The position numbers were made by a program, and so were the translations under genes. Below the pieces are notes generated by a model. The model ran no database searches and was not told the DNA's origin. It was given only the letters and a program-made list of their open reading frames with translations. A stretch of DNA of 64,000 nucleotides, from assembly GCA_036874045.1 (NCBI GenBank), contig CM072339.1, forward strand, positions 5,835,501 through 5,899,500, given 5' to 3'. The DNA is from Cymodocea nodosa. Its lineage: Eukaryota > Streptophyta > Magnoliopsida > Alismatales > Cymodoceaceae. Positions 10,427 to 21,527 of this stretch are shown here, piece after piece (within the stretch, counting starts at the first letter, position 1; each line of letters starts with the position of its first letter).

Positions 10427-12300
10427 AACCATTTTATATCAGCCATTATCAAAGATTTTAACAAAATAGTTAGACTTTTAACTAATTTATTAAAGGATGT
10501 CTCATTTAACTTTGATAGAAATTGTAAGGAAGCTTTTTTTAAGCTTAAAATTAGCTTAATTACAACTGTAATACAAGCTACTAATTGGAATCACCCATTT
10601 GAGTTAATGTGTGATGCATTTGATTTTGTTGTAAGAACTATGCTAGGGTAGAAAATAGAAAAAACTTCTAAAGTGATTCATTATGCAAGTAAGACTCTAA
10701 GTGATGCTTAAGTAAATTACACTACTATTAAAAAAGAGTTATTAGCTATTGTTTTTGTTTTAGAGAAATTTAAATCATATTTGATTGAAGCTAAAGTAAT
10801 AGTATATATAGATCATTTAGCTTTGAAACATCTTATAGCAAAAAAAGAGACTAAGCTTAGACTGATCTGGTGGATATTATTCTTGCAAGAATTTGATTTA
10901 GAAATTAAAGAAAAAAAAGGATATGAGAATATAGTGGTTGATCACTTGTTAAGGTTGCAAACATCAAAAACTAAAATAGATATTATGATCATTTTCTTAA
11001 CGAACAATTAATGACAATCGAAACAATGTCTTGGTATGTAAATATAGTTAATTATTTAGTTACAGTATTAACACCTAAGGATTGGAATAGACAAGATAAG
11101 AAATTATTCTTTTCAAGAGAGAAATATTACTATTGGGAAGATCCTTACTTATTTAAGGAATGTCCTGATTTAGTCATAAGAATGTGTGTTCTAGAAATTG
11201 AATATAAAAGTATATTATCTTTCTATCATGACCAAGCATGTGGAGGGTATTTTGGTTTAAGAAAAATTACTGCCAAAGTCTTATAATGTAGATTTTATTG
11301 GCTAATATTATTTAAAGATGCTCATAAATGTTGTGTGAGTTGTTTAAGATGTCAACAAATAAAAAGGATATTAAGGAGAAATATGATGCCTTTAAATCTT
11401 ATTGTTGAAGTTGAGATTTTTGATGTATGAGAAATTGATTTTATGGGTCCATTCCTTATTTTAAATCTATTTAGTTATATATTGTTGGGTGTGGACTATT
11501 TATCTAAATGGATAGAAGCAATTCTTACTAGAACAAATGACAACAATGTTGTAATACATTTTATCAAAACTAATATCATAACTAAATTTGGAGTGCCTAA
11601 AACTATCATTAGTGATAGCGAAGCTCACTTTTGTAATAGAAATTTTGAAGCTTTAATGAAAAATATAGTATAAAGCACAAAATTGCAACTTTATATCACC
11701 CCCAAGCTAGTGGATAGGTTGAAAGTGCAAATAAACAAATTAAACTAATCTTGAAAAAAGTAGTTAATCTTATTAGAAAAGATTGGGCTACTAGGTTAAT
11801 AGATGTACTTTGGGCTTATAGAATAGCTTACAAATCTAATTTAAGGATGTCTCTTTTTAGGTTAGTATATAAAAGAGTTGTCATTTACTTGCTGAATTAG
11901 AATATAAATCTTATTAGGCATTAAGGACTTTAAATGTTGACATGGATCAAGCTATTAAATATAGAATGATTTAACTAATAGAATTAGAAGAGTTTAGAAA
12001 TGAAGCTTATTTTAGAACATTTGTGGAAAAAGAGAAGATGAAGTTTTGACATGATAGAAAAATTATCCTAAAAACCTTTGAAATAGGATAAGAAGTTTAT
12101 TTTTATATGTTTAGACTTCATAGCCATATAGAGAAATTAAGATTTAAATGGGCAAGACCTTATATTGGTTGAAATATTTATTCTCATGGGTAATTGAAAT
12201 TGAAAATCCTAAAAATTAGAATATATTTAAAATTAATGGATAAAGACTATGACCAATCCTTAACTTTCCAAAAAGTGTATTCAAAATTAGAGAGGAAGTG
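10427..12300 (+). pseudogene. Athila-type gypsy RNase H and integrase, copy 1
   Basis: The end of RT (R-L-L-T-N-L-L-K-D-V near 10466) leads to RNase H ([11 protein letters not shown] near 10800). An integrase zinc-binding region follows (H near 11226, C-L-R-C-Q-Q near 11340), then the Athila-type V-E-V-E-I-F-D-V segment and the core F-M-G-P-F near 11440. D-Y-L-S-K-W-I-E-A and a later S-D-S-E-A-H-F carry catalytic Asp positions. Frame continuity is good, but about a dozen stops such as TAA at 11284 and TGA near 11429 kill it. Its RT lies inverted just upstream, and gag and protease are missing. Confidence 0.85.
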
Positions 12301-12419
12301 AGAATGGAAGATTACCCAAACCCCATTAGTTAATAGAGATCAATTATATATAAATATATAAAAATAAAAAATTTATATTTATATATATAAATAATAAACT
12401 TTGTTTGATCAAATTGGAA

Positions 12420-12830
12420 ATCCATCGATCTGACTTAAGTTGAAGTGAAAACATAGTATAAGGTTTCGGTTCAATCGAAGTTGAACTTCGGTTTGACCGA
12501 AAATTATAAAAAATTTGTATCAATTGCACCAAGACGTGTTATCGGTTCAACCGAAAGTAAATAAAATTAAAAAAAAAGAGAAAAGCAACTTCGGTTTGAT
12601 TGAAAGTTATAAAAAAATTGTATGAGTTAAACTGAGATGTGTTATTGGTTCAATCGAAAGTTAAAAAAAAGAAAGAAAGAGGAAAACAACTTTGGTTCAA
12701 CTGAAACTTAGTCTTGATTTAATCAAAGTTTTGAAAAGAAAATAATAATAATAATAAAGCTTCAGTTTGACCAAAACTTAGTAGCAGTTCAACCAAAGCT
12801 TGAAAAAATTTATATATTTTGGAGTCGGTC
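12420..12830 (+). repeat. Tandem palindromic repeats in gypsy 3' region
   Basis: A ~102-bp unit repeats, with unit starts at about 12486, 12589 and 12690. Each carries one or two decayed palindromes of the form TTCGGTTYRACCGAA, separated by A-rich tracts and a partly conserved ATTGGTTCA segment. The same motif occurs after pol in copy 2 (34320-34590), so this is a family character. Tandem arrays after pol are known in Tat/Ogre-type gypsy elements. Their role is unknown. Confidence 0.65.
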
Positions 12831-12924
12831 AAATTGGAAGTCTATTGAGTCGATTGAAGCAAAAAATAAAATAAAAATAAATAATATATATATATATAAT
12901 AATTTTATAAGATATAACTTCTAA

Positions 12925-13025
12925 GGAGGTTCATTGAGTTACACTTAACTCAATGAACTTCGTGGATTATTTAGGTAAGTCCATAAACTTAGTCCGTTGA
13001 GTTAACATGTAACTTAACGAAGTAG
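12925..13025. repeat. CGTTGAGTTA-type palindromes in Athila copy 1
   Basis: Two inverted pairs lie here: TTCATTGAGTTA with TAACTCAATGAA, and GTCCGTTGAGTTA with TAACTTAACGAAG. The homologous place in copy 2 (36710-36865) has three better-kept pairs. The same palindrome recurs in several LTRs of the window. Confidence 0.6.
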
Positions 13026-13224
13026 TAAGGGTAAGCTGTGCGTAAATTTGTGCGAGAAATAACCTAATAACCCACCAAAAACTTAAGGTTTATTTAACCC
13101 TTAAAACTACGGATTGGGGGAAATTATCAACAAGAATCATTAGAAACTTAGCAATGCTGAGAGAAGCCTCTGTTTCATTTAGTAACTCCACGAAGCTAAA
13201 GATGGAGCATAACTAGTGAGATGA

Positions 13225-13995
13225 GATCAATACAACAAATTTTCTTAACCAATTTGAAGCATGACATTCATGGAAGAAGATACGAAATACAATTAGGGAA
13301 AATGAACTCCAAGAGGTAGAAGAACAAATCTTCCATTTTACACAGAAAGTTGTAGATTTAAGAGTAAAGATTTCAAGTATACTTGAGATAAGGATGAGAA
13401 TGGCAATTGAAATAGTAGTTAATAAAGAATGTAGGATTAAACTAAATAATGAAGTTACCTTAGAATTAATTAGACAGAAATCAAAGCTATTGTTTCTCCA
13501 CCAAATATTTTTTGCTATAGAGAGATACATGAATAGGGTATAACAAGAGCAACTTGAACCCTTAATACGATAAGAGACACCTAAGGAGAATGTTCAATTT
13601 GTGTATCTGGAATCAGAGGAGGAAAGAAAAGAATTTGAAAGTTTGGTTCAACTCTATAAAGAGCAAGGAGAAGATGAACCGATGGCTTTTGCTAAAGCCT
13701 ATATTTTGTATGATGCTATGAAGAAGAAACGGGTGAAAGACTAATTGAAAGTCCATTATAAAATTAAAGTAGAACAATATCATATAGCAGCAAGAGTAAC
13801 CCCAGTTGCTATACATAAAGAATAGGAAGCTAGGCTTTCGAGGCCTGTAATAGTAAAGAAGGAACCTAAAATTTTAGAAAGAGGGCATAAAGAGCTCAAT
13901 TTTGTTGATTTATTATCATCTAAAGAAGAAGATGAACAATAACAATTAATAAGGAAAAAAGGAAAAGAAGTACAACCTTTGACTTAAATAGTTAA
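13225..13995 (+). pseudogene. Athila copy 1 downstream ORF (after pol)
   Basis: The plus-strand frame from about 13225 is nearly continuous: I-R-M-R-M-A-I-E-I-V-V-N, then N-N-E-V-T-L-E-L-I-R-Q-K, then A-F-A-K-A-Y-I-L-Y-D-A-M, and a charged tail with G-K-E-V-Q-P. It is collinear with 37080-37965 of copy 2, showing that it was a real ORF of the family. Its place between pol and the 3' LTR is that of the env-like ORF of Athila elements, but I see no signal peptide or membrane segment, so its role is open. Sequence of another element replaces it after about 14000. Confidence 0.55.
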
Positions 13996-14005
13996 AGGTT
14001 AAGCT

Positions 14006-14936
14006 GGTTCGTTGAGTTATCACAACACAATGGAGATAGTTCGTTGAGTTAACTACAGTACTTGTCACATGAAATGGCACATGAGGAATTCATTTAGTTA
14101 GAAATGTTAAGTTATATATATATACTTGTGTTACTCGTTTAGTTAACATTAAAGTAACGACTTCTTATTACACTGATGAAAAATTTTTGGACGAGAAAGT
14201 TTATTTTGCAGGAAATTTTTCAGAGATCCAGGATTGATGATTAAAGGAAATTTGAAATATAAACGTGGGTTGGAACGTGTGTGTTTCGATGAAGGAAAAA
14301 AAAAAGACGTGGAGAAGTGGAAAACTGGTAGTGATTAAACGTGGAGGATATGCATGAAATGAAGATATAGTATAAAAGGCATAGAGTTCTTGTTGATCAA
14401 ACCATCCTTGCACACAAAAAGAAAAATCTTTTCAAGGATCAAACCATCCCTACACATCAGAAGAAAAATCTTTTTTAGGGATCAAAAACACTTTCTCGGG
14501 GAAAATCTCTCAAGTGGAAGAAAATTCAGTGAAGTAGAAAAGGTCAGATTTATGTTACTGAAGATTTGAAGTATCAGAAGAAAGTCAATTCGGTGAAACA
14601 GAGAAAGACAAGATATTCGTCACTGAAGAATTGCTGAAGGAGAAAAAGAAGAAGAAGAAAGAACTCAAACAAGGAGAAATGTTTTAAATTCCATAAATTA
14701 GTTTTCTCTGTTTGTAGTTATGAAATTGTTTAGATGATACATGGTATCGAGTTATATTTGCATCTACAATTTCTGAGGAGAATTGAATTGTATATTGTAA
14801 TTGAAACCTTGAATAAAAATGATTTTATGAAAACAATGTCTCGACTTGTTTTTGAGATTTAAAGTTTCAATTATATTTTAGAAAATATTAAAGATACACA
14901 ATTCACCCCCCTCTTGTGTAGCCATACGATCCTACA
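14006..14936 (+). repeat. Sirevirus-like copia 5' LTR, 3' two-thirds
   Basis: This block aligns with the 3' part of the complete solo LTR at 59331-60862. It holds a TATAAAAG box at 14371 (equivalent 60367) and ends CACCCCCCTCTTGTGTAG...CCTACA. The end is immediately followed by a PBS, so it is a 5' LTR whose first ~640 bp are missing. The left break falls in Athila copy 1 sequence. Confidence 0.8.
14371..14378 (+). promoter_or_regulatory. LTR TATA box
   Basis: TATAAAAG sits about 565 bp before the LTR end and is conserved at 60367 in the solo LTR. It is the probable core promoter for element transcription. Confidence 0.55.
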
Positions 14937-14938
14937 AG

Positions 14939-14950
14939 TGGTATCAGAGC
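14939..14950 (+). other. Primer binding site, initiator-Met type
   Basis: TGGTATCAGAGC begins two bases after the LTR end CA. It is the canonical plant copia PBS and is intact here. Confidence 0.9.
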
Positions 14951-15136
14951 TTGAATTAATAATCTTTGATATAAAATTGATACCTACTTATTTAATATCA
15001 TTGCTTATTCTACCTTCCTTGTTTTTAAACAGAAATTAATATCTGAGCATACGTTTAACTTTCTTGATTTAAGGCTCAAGTTGTTTTAAAGTTTTAGACT
15101 GTTTAAAATCAAATAGGTTGAAAAATCTCAGGTAAG

Positions 15137-15785
15137 ATGGCTACTGGAAATGGTAATTTTTCTTTATATGAAGGCCAAAATCTTAATCGTCCTCCTTTAT
15201 TTGATGGAATACATTTTGAATATTGGAAATATAGGATGACTGTTTTTCTTCAAAGTATAGATCATAAGTTGTGGTTCATGATTTCTAAACCATATACTCA
15301 GTTAACTACTCCTTATAATACTTGGACAATTACTGAAAAAGAAAATGAAGCTCTGAATGCTAAGGGCTTAAATATTTTATTTTGTGCATTGAGTTATGAA
15401 CAGTTCAGTAAAGTGTTGGCATATAAATCTACTTATGAGGTGTGGCATGCATTAGAAGTTTCACATGAAGGTACTTCTCAAGTTAAAGAGACAAAAATAA
15501 ACATGTTGATTCATAAGTATGAACTCTTTAAGATGCATGAAGAAGAAAATATTTCTAAGATGTTTTCCAGATTTCTTGATATCATAAACTCTTTAAAATG
15601 TCTAAGAAAGAATTTTGAATAGAAGGATTTGGTGAGGAAAATTCTCAGATCCCAAAGTTCTAAATGGTCTCAGAAAGTAACATCAATTGAGGAATCATGA
15701 GATTTAAATGTTTATACTATGAATGAATTTATAGGAAATTTAAAAGCTTATGAAGTTCAATTAAATGAATCAGTGAGTCACAACA
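15137..15785 (+). pseudogene. Sirevirus-like copia gag, N-terminal part
   Basis: The frame opens with ATG 187 bp after the PBS and encodes M-A-T-G-N-G, then R-P-P-L-F-D-G, then Y-W-K-Y-R-M-T-V-F-L-Q-S-I-D, typical of copia gag (UBN2-type) capsid proteins. It stays open for 161 codons to a TAG at 15620 and continues with one more stop to about 15785 (V-Y-T-M-N-E-F-I-G-N-L). There it ends abruptly against minus-strand DNA, so nucleocapsid and pol are missing. The gag of copy 2 at 46.0 kb picks up at the same region (Y-T-M-D-E-L-I-G-N-L), confirming the family. Confidence 0.85.
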
Positions 15786-16050
15786 AACTAAATATGTTTA
15801 ACTCAACAAAGTACCTTCATTGGGTTAACTTTTAATTCAACAAACTTGTTTGTTGACTTAAGTTCACTTAAGCTTATTTCTATTGTTTGTGTAAATTTTA
15901 CCTCTCAGAACTAAAACTCTTAGATGTCAATAATTATATAAGTATGAGTTTTCTAATTATCATCTATCATATTACAATAACCATTTAAATAACATCTCCT
16001 TTTATAATATATATATGCAATTAAGATCATAATCATCTTTTTATAATATT
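15786..16050 (-). repeat. Probable Sirevirus 3' LTR start (minus), fragment
   Basis: This AT-rich segment lies directly after the polypurine tract on the minus strand, where a 3' LTR should begin. It contains a decayed CGTTGAGTTA-type palindromic group at 15790-15870. It lacks a clean TG start and cannot be aligned by eye with the solo LTR. Confidence 0.4.
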
Positions 16051-16063
16051 TCTCCCCCTTTTT
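16051..16063 (-). other. Polypurine tract
   Basis: On the minus strand AAAAAGGGGGAGA follows a TGAC. It is the plus-strand priming site of a copia element and matches the tract at 52990-53005 of Sirevirus copy 2. Confidence 0.75.
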
Positions 16064-16238
16064 GTCATTAATCAAAAAGATAATTACAGAGAATATATAT
16101 ATATATATAAGAGAATACAACAACGATTTCTGTAAACAAGAATAATAATTGAACACATTTACAGAAAAATGTATTGTTCAATGAATCAAACAAGTAATAC
16201 AAACATTACATTTTGTATTCAGAAACAAACAAAAACAG

Positions 16239-18494
16239 TTATCTACCCCTCTTAAGTATATCACTTATAGCATTACATATTTTATCTCCTAGATGCTTAA
16301 TATCATTTCTGATGTCGTTAAGCACTACATCTAAGTCAGGAGGTAGCTAGGCTTGCTGTTCTTCTTGAACTGAATAACTTTGTTGTTGTTGTATATGGTC
16401 TGTATCAGGTTGTTGTTGTTGTTGTCGTTGAGGTTTATGCATGGCCTGGAATTTTTGCAAATCTTTGACACTAAATGCTCTCATGCCTTTAGTTTCAGAG
16501 GGTTAGTCGGATAAAGTCAATTGGCTTGCAAGGATTCTACATACAGCATCACTATAAAATAACTTTGAACTCATATGCTGTAGTTGAGACATAAAAACAT
16601 CAAACCAATTTATTTGAATTCTATTCAGCAGGCCATAAGTTGCATATAAATAGCTTCTGCTGACTTCCAAATTGTGTCCAACTCTCTAAAATAAATTTGG
16701 ATGCAATATATTTGCAATAAACCTTGCCTCTGCATTTAGATTTTCCATTAATCTCATTTCAGAATATACATCTGAAATTTTTGATAAAGACTGAATGTTC
16801 CATTCTAGTTGTCTTATCATGTCAAATCTGTTGGTAACAACAATACCTTCATTCTTTAATCCTAAAACTTCAAAAATTAACTCAGGAGGCAACATAAACT
16901 CCTGTTCATTTATTTGAGTTTTCAGAAAATTTCCCTTCTTGACCAGATTGCTATAAAAAGGTGCAATAAGCTCTGTGTATTGCTTCTATTTCGTTCCTAC
17001 TAGCAAGAATTTAATGAGGCCTTGAAACTCAAACAGATCTCTTATTTTCATCAAATTTTTGAATTTTATTGGACGAGCATGCAGAATCTGACATGTAATC
17101 AGATTATTGTATATCTGCAATGCTTCTTCAGATCTAAAATGAATTGCATTACATTGAATTTTTAATATTGTACACAAAGAAGGTGATACTTGAAGCCATG
17201 ATTCAGAGTTTAATTGATCTTCAGGAACCTCTTCTTCAAAGTGAATGTCATGTTGTTCCTCTTCTAAAATATTATCTTGAAGTTGCTCAAGTAAGCTTGA
17301 TTCTTCAGCTTCAACAGTGTTAGGAACATTGTCAATATGCTCAACATTCATTTGTTCAGTCTCTATAGAATGTTAAGAGTTCAATTTTTCCACAAATTCT
17401 ACAACCGATATATCTGTCAGTAATTGTTTATTTTGTTCAACAGATAATTCCACTGATTCATGCTGTGAATTCTCAGACTCTGCTTCTATAGATTCTATAG
17501 AAGGCTGGTTAACTTTTAGCTCTTTTGGAGTCTTAACATTTTCAATATCTGCTACTCCAGACAATTCAGCCTTTGAACTAGTTACTACTTCAACATTGTC
17601 AATTATATCTGCAATAACTTGTTCAATGTTAGGTGCCTGATGCTCTGATTTGTCAATTTCTGCATCATCAGGACTTGTACTAATAGAAAAACTTGAGCTC
17701 ATATTTGACTTGTATTTCTTCTCAAGCTTTCTAGCAAGGGAAAATAAAGTCTCATTATGTTCATCAGTTTCAGTATGCTCGGAACTGATGAGTTTATCAG
17801 ATGCACAATAAGGTACAATGTCTAGACATACATTGTCATTTGGAAATAAATTTTCATCTGAGTTTCCTTTTTCAATAGACTTTATTTCCTTAGACATAAT
17901 TTTTCTGACTTTCCTTCTTCTATAACATTTCTGTTTCTCTTTTTCAAGTATTGCTGTTTTCTTTTCAAATTGCTCCATAAGTATTGCACTTTCTATTGCA
18001 ACAGCCTTTCGAAGACTGTCAACTTTTGTTTTGTCTACAGCAATATCTGATTGTACTTGTTTTGAATATAAAGGAGTACGGATAGCTGATTCATACTCTT
18101 CCTCAAATGCATGTAGTCTTGTACGATTTATAGGAGTTTGAGGAGTTCTATTTGATGAACCTACACATTTTTCCAAATATTTTGCATATTGTTCCAAAAA
18201 TGCAATCTCAGCACATTTCATTCTGTATTCTCTATCAAATTTACTACAAATACCCATGTATGTAATACTAGCATTAGTATTTTGGAGTTCTTGTCCAACT
18301 TCATTTAGTATACCTTTAGGAAAGAAGTAATCTTTATAAATTTCAGCTAACCTTCTATCCACTCGAAGTATTTTCTTGAACCAAGTACATGGAACTTCAT
18401 CATTCTCTATTTCTTTTCCTTTTGCATCTCTTCTGCTTTTGCCTTTTTCTCTGCCACGACCTTTGTAGAACTTGGAGACTAAGCGCCGACTCAT
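16239..18494 (-). pseudogene. Sirevirus downstream ORF3, 752-codon frame
   Basis: One minus-strand frame runs 752 codons with five internal stops (at 17373, 16986, 16686, 16503 and 16347) and no frameshift. The first 373 codons are uninterrupted: a basic start, a mostly helical middle with Lys/Glu-rich stretches, then an acidic Ser/Glu region. Further on come I-R-D-L-F-E-F-Q-G-L, F-Y-S-N-L and L-P-P-E-L-I-F-E-V-L-G-L, then L-N-A-E-A-R-F-I-A and a Gln-rich C-terminus. This core resembles the plant transposon-protein domain often labelled Transposase_32; that label is from memory of the family, unsearched. Related pieces occur at 51857-52680 and 40600-40840. The ATG at 18494 and the first four or five codons come from antisense Athila LTR, so the true N-terminus is lost. 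Confidence 0.65.
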
Positions 18495-19423
18495 ATTTCA
18501 AGAGATCATAAAGCTTTTAGCCTTGGCTTCGGGTTGATGCCTGTTTGCTGAAGAGGAGATCATCTTGCAATTCTAGACTCGCGATTCTATAAGGAGAGGA
18601 GATAGAATTGTAAGTGGTTTAATTTTCAGTGGTGTAATCGCGTTGCAAGTAGTGACAGAAGTATTTACTGTCGAGTGAGATTACTTTACATTTCACCTTT
18701 CACCCATTTCCATGTTCATATTAAAACAAAAATACCAAAAACAATTTATCTGTGTTTGTATGTTGAATTTGAGTGTTGTATTGTTTGTGTTGTATCGTGA
18801 TTAATGTTATCTTTGTTAGTGTTGTGATTGTTTTATGTTTGTTTTAGTTTTACAGTTTACTGAAATTGATTCATTCAAAAGACTTAAAGATTTTAATGGT
18901 TACTGTTTGAATTATTTGAATGCTAGTATGTTTAATGATAAATCCATTGTTCACTAACATTAAAGAGCTTAATTGATGTTATTTACAATATGTGGAATCG
19001 CCCAATGGTTGGCTGAATTCCTCTGTAAATAGCAGTATTTAAAAAGAAAAGATAAGCTCGTGGAGTTAACTTAAGTCCACGAGGTTAGTTCGTTGAGTTA
19101 TGGCTAACTCAACGAACTTTGTTTGTTGAGTTAACCGTAATTCAACAGAGGGCTTATTGAAGATACAAATTTGATTGTTAAAAAATGGGTAGTTCTCAGT
19201 TCTTAAGAATTTCCCTATGGGATCGACCTGTACTTGCACATTGATACAATAGACATTGTGCACTTGCAGTTAAAGTACAAATTGGAATTAATATCTAAAT
19301 TGTATTAAATGTTGTTTGTTTGCTTGTAAAAGAAAAAGAATAGGCATAAAACTAAATTAACTAAGCAAAAACAGAACTAACAAATCAAAGTTTTTCTGGT
19401 GTCGTGCTGGGAAAATCCAAACA
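18481..19423 (+). repeat. Athila-type LTR, 3' part
   Basis: The block aligns with the second half of the complete LTRs at 23001-25165 and 37971-40117. It includes the AAGCGCCGACTCATAT start point, the GTGGAATCGCCCAATGG segment and the palindromic module near 19060-19150. It ends GAAAATCCAAACA. The first ~1.2 kb of the LTR is missing. Confidence 0.85.
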
Positions 19424-19479
19424 CTAAGCTTGTCTTATAAGTAGTTCTATAAGCCTAAAGTGCATCTATCAATCTATTA

Positions 19480-19760
19480 GCCCAATCTGTTATAGTAGTA
19501 TTTACTACTTTTTCTAAGATTAACTTAACTAAAATAGATAAATTAGAAAAGATAATTCATAATTTAAACAACCATTTAGATCATATATTTGGAAATACAA
19601 CATTCCAAAATTAAAATTTAAATAGAAATATACCACCTAGACTGAAAGAACTAATTGAAGTTAAACTTACAGGAGGATTACCAAGTCAAGTAGTATCGAA
19701 AACTTTAAATAGAAATGTAAATAAAATTTATACCTTCGATAAAAGGGAAATAGAATGAAT
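19480..19760 (+). pseudogene. Athila-type gag C-terminal fragment
   Basis: Codons for L-N-N-H-L-D-H-I-F-G-N, R-N-I-P-P-R-L and G-G-L-P-S-Q-V-V match, position by position, the minus-strand gag at 41040-41310 (L-N-N-H-L-D-H-V-F-G-N, R-N-I-P). The fragment is isolated, with no start. Confidence 0.6.
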
Positions 19761-19854
19761 TAATATAATTACTATTAACAATATATATATATTTAAAGAA
19801 GAAAAAAAAATCACAAAAAATAGAACATATAACAAAATAGTTTTATTTATTATT

Positions 19855-19930
19855 CACAGGTTTGTTGAGTTATTACTTTAACTCGATAGACTTATTTCGT
19901 TGAGTTGCTACCTAACTCAATGAGCATAAC
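19855..19930. repeat. CGTTGAGTTA palindromic group
   Basis: Inverted pairs GTTTGTTGAGTTA / TTTAACTCGATAGAC and TTTCGTTGAGTTG / CTAACTCAATGAG lie between a gag fragment and the F-box pseudogene, outside any LTR I can identify. The same grouping is at 40890-40950. Confidence 0.55.
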
Positions 19931-19997
19931 ACAATAAGAATTAATTTTTATTTACATTTTTATGTTGCTGAATACAAAATCACAAAGTCTACGAATT

Positions 19998-21119
19998 ATG
20001 GATTTGCCATTAGACATGTTGAGAGAAGTATTAAGCTACTTATCAGCTTAAGATTTATGCATATTACGATGTGTCTCAAAGTAGGTTTATGGATGCATAG
20101 TAGAAAGTTACTTCCATAGATTGCAAGCTGCTAAGATGAGCAATACTGATGATGGATTCTTATGGAAATTATTCAGTCGTAGTACAATAAGTTATAAATA
20201 TAAGAGCATAGAAGAAACTTTTGGAGTTCCACCTAATGCATTAGGAGTACACTATATTATGGGAAGTGACTTAGGATTGATCATTGATAGAAGGAAATCA
20301 AGGTATGATGTGCTCTTATCGAATATTTTTATTAGAAATCCTGTCATTAGAGAAGAATTTAGTATTGCAAAATCAAGTACCTTTGAGGTACCCATAGAAA
20401 ATTCAGGTGTAACACTAACATTCTCTAATTGGAATTCAACGATACCATATAAGATGTTTTATTAGAGATCAACTAGAAGTTGGGATGGAGGAATATGCTT
20501 AAATATTTACAATTTTGAGAAGAAGCGTTGGCATGAAAATACATAGTATCTTAGAGAAAGAGCATTAGTTAACAGAACTCATATAACACTTGATGGTTAT
20601 GTATATTTAGTTGCGAACATATTAGTTGCACTTAGATCTGATCTTTACATAGTAAGCATTGATAAGTATGATGAAATGGTAAAAATTTTACCAATACCTA
20701 AAATTGTAGTTGAACCACCAGCTTCCCAATATGTCAAAGTTAAACTTGGTCTTTAGTATAATGAATTTGAGTACCCTACATTGAGCCTAGTAAGGTGGTG
20801 CAATGACTTATTAAAATTTCAAATTTGGATAGTGGAAGATTTAAGTAAGTGGAAATGAAGAGATGAATACATTGAATTGTTCATGGAAATTGAAGCACCT
20901 ATATCATTATGGTCAAGTAAAGGAACAATTACCACACTCCATTTCACTAATGGTAACACTCTAATATTTAGTATTGATAACATACTTCAAGTCTATTAAT
21001 TGAAGAAGCAAGCAAAGTCAATAGAAGTGGAACTAAAAGCTAGAAGAATTATACCTAAAGGTTTTGTGTTGATTGATACATTCATTTCATATGTCACTAC
21101 TTTTCAGTCATGTTCTTAA
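19998..21119 (+). pseudogene. Intronless F-box protein pseudogene
   Basis: A 373-codon frame from ATG 19998 to TAA 21117-21119 has seven internal stops (20049, 20082, 20463, 20544, 20754, 20856, 20997) and no frameshift. Residues 3-35 form an F-box: L-P-L-D-M-L-R-E-V-L-S-Y-L-S-A, then D-L-C-I-L-R-C-V-S-K, then Y-G-C. Such domains bind SKP1 in SCF ubiquitin ligases. The rest fits a plant F-box-associated region, with R-S-W-D-G-G-I-C and L-V-R-W-C-N-D-L-L-K-F-Q-I-W-I-V-E-D-L. Several stops could come from CAA or TGG by C-to-T or G-to-A change. It is flanked by a gypsy gag fragment and a palindromic group on the left and by an Athila LTR end 5 bp after the stop. It may be a gene captured by a retroelement or a host gene overrun by insertions. 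Confidence 0.7.
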
Positions 21120-21124
21120 ACTAT

Positions 21125-21527
21125 TGTTTGGGTTGGAAAACTTGTTTGATTTGTTTTTATACTTATATTAATAAATTCTTTTAGAAGTAAACAAACAACT
21201 TTTCACACAAATTAGATATTAAGTTCAATTTGTATTTTTAACTGCAAGTGTACAATATATATTGTATTTGTGTGCAAGTACAAGTCGATCTCATAGAGAT
21301 TGAGTAAGAATTATGTACTATTTCGATTTTTATATTGGAGTTTATATGTGTTTAGTTAAGCATTTTGTTGAGTTATAGTTAACTCAATGAACTTAGTTCA
21401 TGGAGTTATGATTAACTTAACAGACTAACCTCATGGACTTAAATTAACTTCACGAGCATACCTTTTCAGTTAAATATTGCTATTCATAGAGGAATTCAGC
21501 CATCCATTGGGCGATTCCATAGAATGT
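21125..21527 (-). repeat. Athila-type 3' LTR (minus), terminal part
   Basis: Read on the minus strand, the LTR end is ...CCAACCCAAACA at 21125. The block carries the palindromic module near 21360-21460. The LTR is split at 21527 by a 3.6-kb insertion and resumes at 25171, running to its start at 26731. AATGT is duplicated at the two sides of the insertion. Confidence 0.85.

Noticed and set aside
16095..16112. AT dinucleotide runs (also 12880-12900, 34437-34455)
   Set aside because: Simple microsatellites common in AT-rich DNA, not informative on their own.
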